This document shows, piece by piece, positions 1 to 6,194 of a stretch of DNA of 6,194 nucleotides. The notes below the pieces were generated by a model. It was not told the origin of the DNA and did not search any database. It saw nothing but the letters and a program-made list of their open reading frames with translations. The stretch lies in contig NHDB01000023.1 in assembly GCA_002167945.1 (NCBI GenBank), positions 4,380 through 10,573 on the forward strand, written 5' to 3'. The stretch is from Flavobacteriaceae bacterium TMED48. Its GTDB lineage: Bacteria > Bacteroidota > Bacteroidia > Flavobacteriales > Flavobacteriaceae. The stretch's first letter is position 1. Every line of letters begins with the position of its first letter. A program made the translations under genes and the position numbers.

Positions 1-990
1 CCTGGATATAATATTGGCTATGCCGATAAGAATGATACTATTTTTTATATTTCAAACGGTCTACTACCCAAAAGAACACCAGGCTATGATTGGGGAGGAG
101 TCGTTCCTGGAAACACCCAAAAGACCCTGTGGACGGAAACTTACGATATAGAAGAATTACCTCAAGTAATCCAGCCTCAATCAGGCTATATATACAATGC
201 CAATCACACTCCTTTTCGTTCGAGCGATTCCTTAGACAATCCAGATCAAAAACAATTTTCTAAAAATATGGGTTTTGAGACCTATGACAACAATCGATCA
301 ACCAGACTTAAGGAATTGATAGATAAATATGATAGGGTAAGTTATGCCGCTTTTAAAAGGATCAAATACGACAGACAATACCCCAAACCCTTTGTTTTTA
401 GCTGGATGGACATCAATCATCTAGACGGCTTAAATCCTTCAGCCTACCCAGAATTAGATGAGTTGATCGGTATTCTTCAAAATTGGGATAGAAAAGCCGA
501 TGCGAATTCAGTAGGTGCAGGAGTTTTTGCGGTGTTTTACAATCAATTGAGAAAGTATTACCGCTTACTGCCTCCTCCAAAAATTGTTCCCCCTTTTGTT
601 CTTATTGATGCACTTCGCGATACTAAAGTCTTCTTATTAAAAAACTTTAAAACAATACAAATACAACTTGGAGATTATCAAAAGCTAGTACGTGGTTCGA
701 AAGAACTTCCAATTTTTGGTCTACCAGATGTCATAACTGCAATGGCCAATAGACCATATAAAGATGGTAAGGTTAAGGTTGTCAGTGGTGAATCGTATAT
801 TGAATTAGTTCGTTTTACTGAAAAAGGACCTGAAATTGAATCTGTTATTTCTTACGGTAGTTCAGATCATGCTGAATCACCGCATTATAATGATCAGATG
901 GAAATGTACTCAAAATTTAAAACCAAAAAAATGAGTCTGGACAAGGATGAAGTTTACGCTAATGCCGAACGCATTTATCATCCTGAGTGA
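1..990 (+). CDS. Penicillin acylase-family Ntn-hydrolase, C-terminal part (5' end outside window)
   Basis: The frame is open from base 1 to the TGA at 988-990, giving 329 residues with no start in the window. The ATG at 268 is internal, because the 89 codons before it carry strong family sequence. Penicillin acylase-family enzymes (PF01804) hydrolyse amide bonds of beta-lactams, acyl-homoserine lactones or related acyl-amides. They are exported and self-cleave into alpha and beta chains; the visible part belongs to the beta chain. Visible landmarks are PGYDWGGVVPGN at residues 27-38, SGYIYNANHTPF at 61-72 (this region holds the oxyanion-hole Asn in known acylases), DNNRSTR at 96-102 (Arg region) and a C-terminal SYGSSDHAESPHYNDQM at 284-300. 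The family is usually about 700-800 residues, so more than half is missing, including the catalytic N-terminal Ser and any signal peptide. Substrate cannot be told from this part. The gene is convergent with bshA, 10 nt between stops. Family assignment is firm; the specific activity is not. Confidence 0.9.
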   Translation, partial: PGYNIGYADKNDTIFYISNGLLPKRTPGYDWGGVVPGNTQKTLWTETYDIEELPQVIQPQSGYIYNANHTPFRSSDSLDNPDQKQFSKNMGFETYDNNRSTRLKELIDKYDRVSYAAFKRIKYDRQYPKPFVFSWMDINHLDGLNPSAYPELDELIGILQNWDRKADANSVGAGVFAVFYNQLRKYYRLLPPPKIVPPFVLIDALRDTKVFLLKNFKTIQIQLGDYQKLVRGSKELPIFGLPDVITAMANRPYKDGKVKVVSGESYIELVRFTEKGPEIESVISYGSSDHAESPHYNDQMEMYSKFKTKKMSLDKDEVYANAERIYHPE

Positions 991-1000
991 TTGGTGCTCA

Positions 1001-2137
1001 TTAAAACTGTATGGAGGCTACAGCATCCGAATAAATAGTCTCGTATTTACCGATAATTTTTTCAAGAGAAAATTTACTGGCTTGTTCTTTGGCTTGCTTT
1101 TTAAACTGTGAGTGCAGCGCATCATTGGACAGTAACTCTTTGGCTCGAACAACCATGGTATCTACATCTCCTATATCTGCTAAATAGCCTGAAACTCCAT
1201 CGATATTTACTTCAGATATACCACCGGCATTAGAGGAAATTACCGGAACACCATGCGCCATAGCTTCTAATGCTGATAATCCAAAACTTTCTTTTTCTGA
1301 GGGAAGTAAAAACAAATCCGAATAACATAATACCTTATCGATCTCATTGCTTTTTCCAAGAAACAGTATTTTATCTTCCAAACCAGTTTTTTCAACGTAT
1401 TCTATAGCTTTCACCTTTTCAGGACCTTCACCTACCATCATGAGTTTACAGTCAATTTCAGAACTTAAACCTTCGAAAATCTTGATCACATCCATAATTC
1501 GCTTTAAGGGTCTAAAGTTACTGATATGAGTAAGTATTTTTTCCTCTTTTTGAGCCAGCAAACTCCTTTCGCATGGCTTTCCTACGCGATTGATCTTCTC
1601 TGTGTCAATGAAATTAGGAATAACCTCGATTTTAGTCTTAATATCAAAAAGACGAAGCGTATCCTGTCTTAAGCTTTCAGAAACGGCTGTCACTCGATCT
1701 GAGTGATTGATACTAAAGGTCACCGCAGGCCGATAAAAAGGATGACTGCCAACTAAGGTGATGTCTGTTCCGTGTAAAGTAGTAACAATCGGGATTTGTA
1801 TTCCGATATCTAAAAGCATTTTTTTAGCCATATAGGCTGCATAAGCGTGAGGAATGGCATAATGAACGTGAAGCACATCAATTTGAGCATTTTGAATCAC
1901 ATCTACTAAACGACTGGACAAGGCGAGTTCATAAGGTTGATATTTAAAAAGCGGATAGTCTGGAACATTTACCTCGTGAAAATGTATGTTAGGGTGCTGA
2001 AGAGCCTCTAACCTTACGGGTTGGTGATAGGTTATAAAATGAATTTCGTGTCCCTTTGTAGACAGGGCAATTCCCAGCTCTGTGGCCACAACACCACTAC
2101 CTCCAAAGGTTGGGTAACAAACTATTGCAATATTCAA
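1001..2137 (-). CDS. bshA: N-acetyl-alpha-D-glucosaminyl L-malate synthase BshA (bacillithiol synthesis), TTG start
   Basis: BshA is a cytosolic GT4 glycosyltransferase that joins GlcNAc from UDP-GlcNAc to L-malate, the first step of bacillithiol synthesis. The 378-residue length matches the family. The N-terminus MNIAIVCYPTFGGSGVVATE is the characteristic BshA opening, with the glycine-rich nucleotide/acceptor loop at residues 12-15. Other landmarks are VHYAIPHA (91-98), LHGTDIT (121-127), SNFRPLKR (206-213) and the GT4 EX7E motif, E283 to E291, in EKESFGLSALEAMAHGVPVI. The start codon is TTG (2137-2135). An in-frame TAA lies only four codons upstream, no ATG exists between, and the family N-terminus begins exactly at this TTG. 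It is last in the leftward operon, 12 nt after the GH3 fusion gene. bshB and bshC are not in the window. I see no sequence feature suggesting a different GT4 function. Confidence 0.95.
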   Translation of the reverse strand: MNIAIVCYPTFGGSGVVATELGIALSTKGHEIHFITYHQPVRLEALQHPNIHFHEVNVPDYPLFKYQPYELALSSRLVDVIQNAQIDVLHVHYAIPHAYAAYMAKKMLLDIGIQIPIVTTLHGTDITLVGSHPFYRPAVTFSINHSDRVTAVSESLRQDTLRLFDIKTKIEVIPNFIDTEKINRVGKPCERSLLAQKEEKILTHISNFRPLKRIMDVIKIFEGLSSEIDCKLMMVGEGPEKVKAIEYVEKTGLEDKILFLGKSNEIDKVLCYSDLFLLPSEKESFGLSALEAMAHGVPVISSNAGGISEVNIDGVSGYLADIGDVDTMVVRAKELLSNDALHSQFKKQAKEQASKFSLEKIIGKYETIYSDAVASIQF

Positions 2138-2149
2138 TTTTGTTCTTTT
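2135..2149 (-). promoter_or_regulatory. A-rich translation initiation region with TTG start of bshA
   Basis: On the coding strand the 12 nt between the GH3-fusion stop and the TTG read AAAAGAACAAAA. There is no good match to GGAGG. Bacteroidota commonly initiate with A-rich leaders instead of Shine-Dalgarno pairing, which fits. The preceding TAA (2152-2150) is in the same frame as bshA, so no upstream start is possible without overlapping the GH3-fusion gene. The weak TTG codon together with the close upstream stop suggests that bshA translation depends on ribosomes arriving from the upstream gene; this last point is inference. Confidence 0.6.
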
Positions 2150-5047
2150 TTAGTCAATTAATGCGTTGTAAAAGTGTTGCTGTATTCGGGTTCTAATATT
2201 ACTTTTACTATAGGTAAAATCATCATTAGGATAGGTTCTGTTTGCCAAGATAACAATTAGTAGTTCTTTTTCTGGATCTGCCCAAGCATAAGTACCGGTA
2301 TATCCCGAGTGTCCAAAACTTTTCATAGAAACACATCCGCAAGTGGAAATGTGATTTCCCTCGCGTTGTGGCTTGTCAAATCCAATTCCCCTCCTGTTTC
2401 CTTCTAAACAATAGGAACAGACATTAAAAGTCGATATCGTCTCTGAATCAAGTAACTGTATTCCGTTATAAATTCCTCCCTGAAGATACATTTGCATGAT
2501 TGAAGCTACTGACTCCGCATCCCCAAAAAGCCCTGCGTGACCACCTACCCCATTCTGCATCGCAGCACCCATATCATGTACATGTCCATCCAACTCTTGA
2601 TGACGAAAATAAGTGTCAATTTCTGAGGGTACAATTTGATCAGCGTCAAACTGTTCTAGTGGTTTGAATCTAATATTTTTCAAACCTAATGGATTAAAAA
2701 TATTGTCTTCAATTAATTTATCATATGCTAAGCCAGAAGCGGTTTCGTAATATTTTTTAAGAATATAATAGGGAAAATCCGAGTATTTATAACCCAAGGT
2801 ATCCAATAATTCACTCTCCTTGATTTGGGAATACAATTCCTCTCCAAAATCTGATTTTAAATAAAGGTCATTAGCCACCGTCAAAGAGAACTTTGACGAA
2901 GATTTGGATTTATATATGGATTTTTTTGGATAGCCTTTTTTGTTGAGGGTTTCTTTATAAAATGGAATCCAGGGGGTCAAACGCGCATAGTGAGATAACA
3001 TTTCCCTCAGCGAAATAGAAGCCTTATTTGAATTGCTCCACTCAGGAAGAAGTTCTGCAATAGTGGTCTCCAAGGTCAGTTTACCTCTTTGTACGGACTG
3101 AATAACCAGCGGTAGTGTTCCCAATATTTTTGTTAGCGAGGCCAGATCGTAAATATCGGTTGATTTTACTTGTTGTTCATTTTTATAAGTATGATGACCG
3201 AAACTTTTGTTATAAAAAATTTTTCCCTTCCGCGCAGCTAAAATATGCATTCCAGGAGTCATCATGGAATCGATAGTCTGATAGGCTAACCGATCAACTG
3301 CAGATAATAAAGTAGTGTCAAAGCCTACTTCTGCTGGACTTGAAAACCCTAATCTAAAACTTCCGTCGAGATTCATACCTACTCCTTCTTGAAGCGATTC
3401 AGAAACATTTACGGGGAGTCTGCCTCTTACAGGATGCGCTCCAAACAAAGCATCAACACTTAATTTTTGTGATATGGCACTATTTTGATAACTCAGAAGA
3501 AGTGCATCTATACCTTTGATTCCATCAAGCGTGCTTAAAGCATAAGGTTTGACAAAGACGTCCAATATTAATGTTTTCTTAGCCGCAAGCTTTTTAATGA
3601 CATTCAGCTCGTCCGTATTAAAATTAGAAGCTTTCCAAGGCGTATCATTGGAGCGATGAAAACTAACGATTAGAGTATCCAATCCTACAGTTTTTTCTGT
3701 GGCATTTGCTGACGTGACATCATTTAGTGTATGTATTGATCCATACTTTTTTAAGTGGTTTTTAAAAGCTGCTGATGAGGCATCACCCAATGGTATATGC
3801 CCTAATTTCATTGTGCTTTTCAATGGAAGAATGCTGTTTTTATTTTTCAAAAGAGTCAATGCTTTTCCCATTGCTTCTGTGTACAACAAAGTATCCAAAG
3901 GAGTATTTAGCTCATTGATTAGGTTTTCAGTCTTTATCGACTTATAATTTGCCAATCCTACTTTGTATTTTGCCTTGAGTACTTTCTTTACAGAGTGGCT
4001 GAGTCTATTTTCAGTTATTTCCCCTCGATTATAGGCTTTCGCTATGGCCTTAATTCCTCCGGAAATATCGTTTGAGATTAGCAACATATCATGCCCTGCT
4101 TTAAATGCTGTCAAATCAATATTTTTGACTTTATTATATTTTGATACCCCCTTCATATTCAGGGCGTCGGTTACAACCAATCCCTCAAACCCTATCTCTT
4201 CGATCAATAGTTTTTGAATAACATCCCTGGATAAAGAGCTTGGTAATCCTTTTTGGGTTAATGCCGGTACGTCAAGATGTGCTACCATCACAGATGATAA
4301 ACCTGCACGAATCAATTCTCTGTAGGGTGCTAATTCTACCTTTTTAATTCGATCGGAAGAGAAAGTAACCGAGGGTAGTGTTTTATGGGAGTCTTGTGCT
4401 GTATCGCCGTGACCTGGAAAGTGCTTACCTGAGGTTAATATCCCAGCATCGTGATGCCCTTTCATTACCGCCATAGCTTGCCGTATTACTCGATCTTTAG
4501 AAGCGCCAAAAGACCGATTCCCAATGATAGGATTTTTGGGATTTGTATTGATGTCAAGAACTGGACTAAAGCTGTAATGAATCCCAAGACGTTTTTCTTG
4601 CTCACCCATACGCTGACCGATTTTGCGCAATAAAACTGTATCCTGGACTGCTCCTAGCGTCATCGGCCAAGGAAAGGGCTGAACAGAGTCCAAACGCATT
4701 GCTACTCCCCATTCGGCATCCATAGCCACCAATAAGGGAGTTTGAGCAGCTGCTTGAAATTGATTTAACCACTGACTCTGTCCCACGGGTCCACCCAATG
4801 AAAAAATAAGACCTCCAACTTTTTGATTTTTAACTAATTCTAATGTGCGCTGATAATGTGCGCTATCTCTTTCAGTAAATACCATAGGCATAAACAACTG
4901 ACCGACTTTTTCCTCCAGTGAAAGGCTGTTGTACAGACTGTCGACCCAAATTTTTTGAGCTTCTGCATCCTTTGACAATAAGGGGTCTATTGTTTGACCG
5001 TGAGTTAGGAAAATAAATCCAAAGAGAAAGCTTAGGGTATATTTCAT
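2150..5047 (-). CDS. Exported NagZ-like GH3 beta-N-acetylhexosaminidase fused to a serine beta-lactamase/AmiE-like domain
   Basis: This 965-residue protein begins with a signal peptide (K2, hydrophobic stretch about 4-15, cleavage near residues 17-18, no lipobox Cys), so a soluble periplasmic enzyme is expected. Residues about 40-365 are a GH3 catalytic barrel. KHFPGHGDTAQDSH (208-221) is the NagZ-type signature with the D219/H221 acid-base dyad, and VVTDALNM (291-298) holds the nucleophile D294. Residues about 390-570 resemble the GH3 C-terminal domain (KNKNSILPLK, GRLPVNVSE). Residues about 575-965 are a PF00144 serine hydrolase: S637/K640 in the SLTK motif, Y755-S-D for the YxN motif, and H913-S-G for the KTG-like motif. 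In Bacillus subtilis the matching activities are separate neighbouring genes, nagZ and amiE, acting in order on muropeptides (GlcNAc release, then removal of the peptide from MurNAc). The fusion probably does the same. A DD-peptidase or esterase role for the second half cannot be excluded. The ATG is preceded by a T-run from a short duplication. Confidence 0.9.
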   Translation of the reverse strand: MKYTLSFLFGFIFLTHGQTIDPLLSKDAEAQKIWVDSLYNSLSLEEKVGQLFMPMVFTERDSAHYQRTLELVKNQKVGGLIFSLGGPVGQSQWLNQFQAAAQTPLLVAMDAEWGVAMRLDSVQPFPWPMTLGAVQDTVLLRKIGQRMGEQEKRLGIHYSFSPVLDINTNPKNPIIGNRSFGASKDRVIRQAMAVMKGHHDAGILTSGKHFPGHGDTAQDSHKTLPSVTFSSDRIKKVELAPYRELIRAGLSSVMVAHLDVPALTQKGLPSSLSRDVIQKLLIEEIGFEGLVVTDALNMKGVSKYNKVKNIDLTAFKAGHDMLLISNDISGGIKAIAKAYNRGEITENRLSHSVKKVLKAKYKVGLANYKSIKTENLINELNTPLDTLLYTEAMGKALTLLKNKNSILPLKSTMKLGHIPLGDASSAAFKNHLKKYGSIHTLNDVTSANATEKTVGLDTLIVSFHRSNDTPWKASNFNTDELNVIKKLAAKKTLILDVFVKPYALSTLDGIKGIDALLLSYQNSAISQKLSVDALFGAHPVRGRLPVNVSESLQEGVGMNLDGSFRLGFSSPAEVGFDTTLLSAVDRLAYQTIDSMMTPGMHILAARKGKIFYNKSFGHHTYKNEQQVKSTDIYDLASLTKILGTLPLVIQSVQRGKLTLETTIAELLPEWSNSNKASISLREMLSHYARLTPWIPFYKETLNKKGYPKKSIYKSKSSSKFSLTVANDLYLKSDFGEELYSQIKESELLDTLGYKYSDFPYYILKKYYETASGLAYDKLIEDNIFNPLGLKNIRFKPLEQFDADQIVPSEIDTYFRHQELDGHVHDMGAAMQNGVGGHAGLFGDAESVASIMQMYLQGGIYNGIQLLDSETISTFNVCSYCLEGNRRGIGFDKPQREGNHISTCGCVSMKSFGHSGYTGTYAWADPEKELLIVILANRTYPNDDFTYSKSNIRTRIQQHFYNALID

Positions 5048-5082
5048 TTAAAAAACGATTAGTCTATTTAAAAAAACGATTA
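5046..5082. repeat. Short imperfect direct repeat spanning the junction before the GH3-fusion gene
   Basis: On the + strand, ATTT-A6-CGATTA at 5046-5061 is repeated as ATTT-A7-CGATTA at 5066-5082, differing by one A and offset by 20 nt. On the coding strand the upstream copy encodes the last residues and reaches into the stop codon of the 161-residue protein gene. The downstream copy forms the untranslated leader and the first two bases of the ATG of the GH3-fusion gene. It therefore looks like a small tandem duplication of the end of one gene, placed before the next. I know of no role for it. Confidence 0.75.
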
Positions 5083-5549
5083 TGCCAACTTTCTTCAGCA
5101 GGAACTTCCCAAAAATTATGATATCCATCAACAGTATCGACTAAATTGTTAAAAACAATTGTTGATTTGGAAATAGCCCGTTCCTTTGCCATTTTTTTGA
5201 AATCTTCCAAAGTCTTATGCGATAGATACTCTCCTTGCTTAAAAGTAACATTCATTTTATCTAAAAGAGAAAGTTCAAACGCCTTTTCAAGCTCTTGGAT
5301 AAAATGGACAGAAGCATCAATTGAACATCCACTGGCTTGAACTTTTTCTTGATTTAAGCCCAGGACAATAAAGCGGTTATAGGGCAAATCGAATCCAGCT
5401 TCCAACTCTTGATTGTGAGCTGTCCAACTGGAGAGAAAATCAGTAAGGGCCTCTTTAAGTTTAGTGAGTTCTTCTTCTCTAAAAGGCCTATCAGAGGGAT
5501 AAATCCAAACTCTAGATTCTGGAGGTAAGTTTTCAAATGGAACAATCAT
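5064..5549 (-). CDS. Conserved 161-residue protein of unknown function (often labelled 'ABC transporter ATPase' in flavobacteria)
   Basis: The protein is acidic to neutral, has no signal peptide and no membrane segment, and is therefore probably cytosolic. I recognise it as a Bacteroidota protein that, from memory, is often deposited as 'ABC transporter ATPase'. That name is not supported here: there is no Walker A (GxxGxGKS/T), no LSGGQ signature and the chain is too short for an ABC domain. Visible family-like stretches are the N-terminal SRVWIYPSDRPF (12-23), SSWTAHNQELEAGFD (40-54), YNRFIVLGLNQ (57-67), GCSIDASVHFIQ (74-85) with its single cysteine C75, LLDKMNVTFKQGE (95-107), STIVFNNLVDT (129-139) and a C-terminal VPAEESWHNRFF (149-160). 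The ATG at 5549 lies 3 nt after the stop of the Fe-S protein gene, so the two are almost certainly co-transcribed and translation is probably coupled. The stop is TAG at 5066-5064. A shared role with the Fe-S protein is plausible but unproven. Confidence 0.85.
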   Translation of the reverse strand: MIVPFENLPPESRVWIYPSDRPFREEELTKLKEALTDFLSSWTAHNQELEAGFDLPYNRFIVLGLNQEKVQASGCSIDASVHFIQELEKAFELSLLDKMNVTFKQGEYLSHKTLEDFKKMAKERAISKSTIVFNNLVDTVDGYHNFWEVPAEESWHNRFFK

Positions 5550-5552
5550 GAC

Positions 5553-6194
5553 CTATAAATTATTTGCATTGGCAATCAACTCAGCGACATCCATTATTTT
5601 AACCTCGTCCTCCTGCTTTTTATTTTTGACACCATCTGTCATCATTGTATTACAAAAAGGACAAGCAGCGGCAATAATTTCAGCTTTAGTATCCAGTGCT
5701 TGCTCAGTTCGCTCAATATTAATTTCCTTATCCCCTTCTTCTGCATCTTTAAACATCTGGGCTCCTCCAGCTCCACAACACAGACCTTTAGTTTTGCAAG
5801 CTTTCATTTCTACGAGCTCAGCATCTAGTTTTTTAATCAATTCGCGAGGTGCTTCAAAAATCTTATTCGCCCTACTTAAATAGCATGGGTCGTGATAAGT
5901 AATCCGTTTTCCTTTGAAGGAACCACCTTCAACTTTAAGGCTTCCCTCTTTGATTAAGGATTTTAAAAATTGCGTATGATGCATTACTTTATAATGACCA
6001 CCTAATTCGGGATATTCGTTTTTTAGGGTATTGAAGCAGTGAGGGCAAGTGGTCACAATTTTTGTTACACCATAGCGATCAAGGGTACTGATGTTTTGTA
6101 AGGCTTGCATTTGGAATAAAAATTCATTCCCGGCTCTTTTTGCGGGATCACCAGTGCAACTCTCCTCGGTTCCTAATACTGCAAACGATGTTTG
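5553..6194 (-). CDS. CCG-domain (Fe-S)-binding oxidoreductase subunit, HdrB/LutA/GlpC-like (N-terminus outside window)
   Basis: The frame is open to the window edge and ends with TAG at 5555-5553, giving 213 visible residues. The ATG at 6110 is internal: the 28 codons before it encode conserved sequence including EESCTGDPAKRAGNE. The protein carries two cysteine-rich CCG modules (PF02754), which bind Fe-S clusters in heterodisulfide reductase subunit B, lactate oxidation protein LutA and glycerol-3-phosphate dehydrogenase subunit GlpC. Visible ligand candidates are C13 with C50/C53 (TCPHCFNTLK) for the first module, and C104 (DPCYLSR), C139/C140 (LCCGAGGAQM) and C178/C181 (CPFCNTMM) for the second. 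The first module has C-T-G where the second has C-C-G. Such proteins pass electrons within a cytosolic or membrane-bound complex; the partner, often another Fe-S subunit upstream, would lie beyond the window. Relatives are about 260 residues, so roughly 50 are missing. Substrate is unknown. It is the first visible gene of the leftward operon. Confidence 0.9.
   Translation of the reverse strand, partial: QTSFAVLGTEESCTGDPAKRAGNEFLFQMQALQNISTLDRYGVTKIVTTCPHCFNTLKNEYPELGGHYKVMHHTQFLKSLIKEGSLKVEGGSFKGKRITYHDPCYLSRANKIFEAPRELIKKLDAELVEMKACKTKGLCCGAGGAQMFKDAEEGDKEINIERTEQALDTKAEIIAAACPFCNTMMTDGVKNKKQEDEVKIMDVAELIANANNL

Noticed and set aside
268..990. A complete 240-residue gene starting at the ATG at 268
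   Set aside because: The frame continues upstream to base 1 with strong penicillin acylase sequence (GYDWGGVVPGN, SGYIYNANHTPF), so the ATG is internal and the gene is cut by the window edge.
976..1003. Possible bidirectional terminator between the convergent genes
   Set aside because: Only a 4-bp stem with a 9-nt loop and no T-tract on either strand; too weak to annotate.
1347..1529. 60-codon open frame on the + strand inside bshA
   Set aside because: Antisense to the conserved C-terminal half of BshA; no independent support.
3699..3947. 82-codon open frame on the + strand inside the GH3-fusion gene
   Set aside because: Antisense shadow of the GH3 C-terminal domain; no recognisable motif or leader.
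4451..4633. 60-codon open frame on the + strand opposite the GH3 catalytic barrel
   Set aside because: Antisense shadow of strongly conserved coding sequence; no leader or family resemblance.
5146..5545. Short open frames on both strands (5146-5340 + and 5354-5545 -) within the 161-residue gene
   Set aside because: They overlap a gene with conserved family sequence in the main frame; the translations look like frame-shifted copies with no domain content.
5548..5883. 111-codon open frame on the + strand opposite the Fe-S protein gene
   Set aside because: It lies wholly antisense to a gene with clear CCG motifs, and its Ser/Leu/Ala-rich translation is what the complement of that gene would give. 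No family resemblance.
5553..6110. A complete 185-residue Fe-S protein starting at the ATG at 6110
   Set aside because: The 28 upstream codons include the conserved EESCTGDPAKRAGNE segment that belongs to the first cysteine module, so the true start lies beyond the window.

Overview
The window is AT-rich and densely coding, and looks like ordinary chromosome from a Bacteroidota bacterium, most likely a flavobacterium or close relative. The reasons are the protein families present (a periplasmic GH3/beta-lactamase-type fusion, a bacillithiol-type BshA, a CCG-domain Fe-S protein and a 161-residue protein that I know mainly from this phylum), gaps of only 3-16 nt between co-directional genes, and A-rich rather than Shine-Dalgarno leaders (clearest at bshA). 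I see no mobile element, CRISPR array, tRNA or rRNA. No non-coding stretch exceeds 16 bases.

Layout: positions 1-990 (+) hold the C-terminal 329 codons of a penicillin acylase-family (Ntn-hydrolase) enzyme whose start lies outside the window. It converges on the leftward genes with only 10 nt between the two stop codons. Everything from 6194 down to 1001 (-) reads as one probable operon, in transcription order: (1) a CCG-domain (Fe-S)-binding oxidoreductase subunit, truncated at its N-terminus by the window edge; (2) a 161-residue conserved protein without assigned function; (3) a 965-residue exported fusion of a NagZ-like GH3 beta-N-acetylhexosaminidase and a serine beta-lactamase/AmiE-like domain; (4) bshA, the GT4 glycosyltransferase that makes GlcNAc-malate, the first step of bacillithiol synthesis. 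Intergenic gaps are 3, 16 and 12 nt.

How the genes may work together: the GH3/serine-hydrolase fusion has the parts needed to take apart cell-wall muropeptides in the periplasm (release of GlcNAc, then cleavage at the MurNAc-peptide or peptide side). BshA uses UDP-GlcNAc plus L-malate. Bacillithiol in turn is tied to redox balance and Fe-S cluster supply, which could make sense beside a CCG Fe-S protein. That link is inference from gene order. No single gene here is a new system. The points most worth a second look are the two-enzyme fusion with a four-cysteine cluster next to its serine-hydrolase HSG motif, the asymmetric CCG motifs of the Fe-S protein, the 161-residue protein, and a small direct duplication that forms the junction before the fusion gene.
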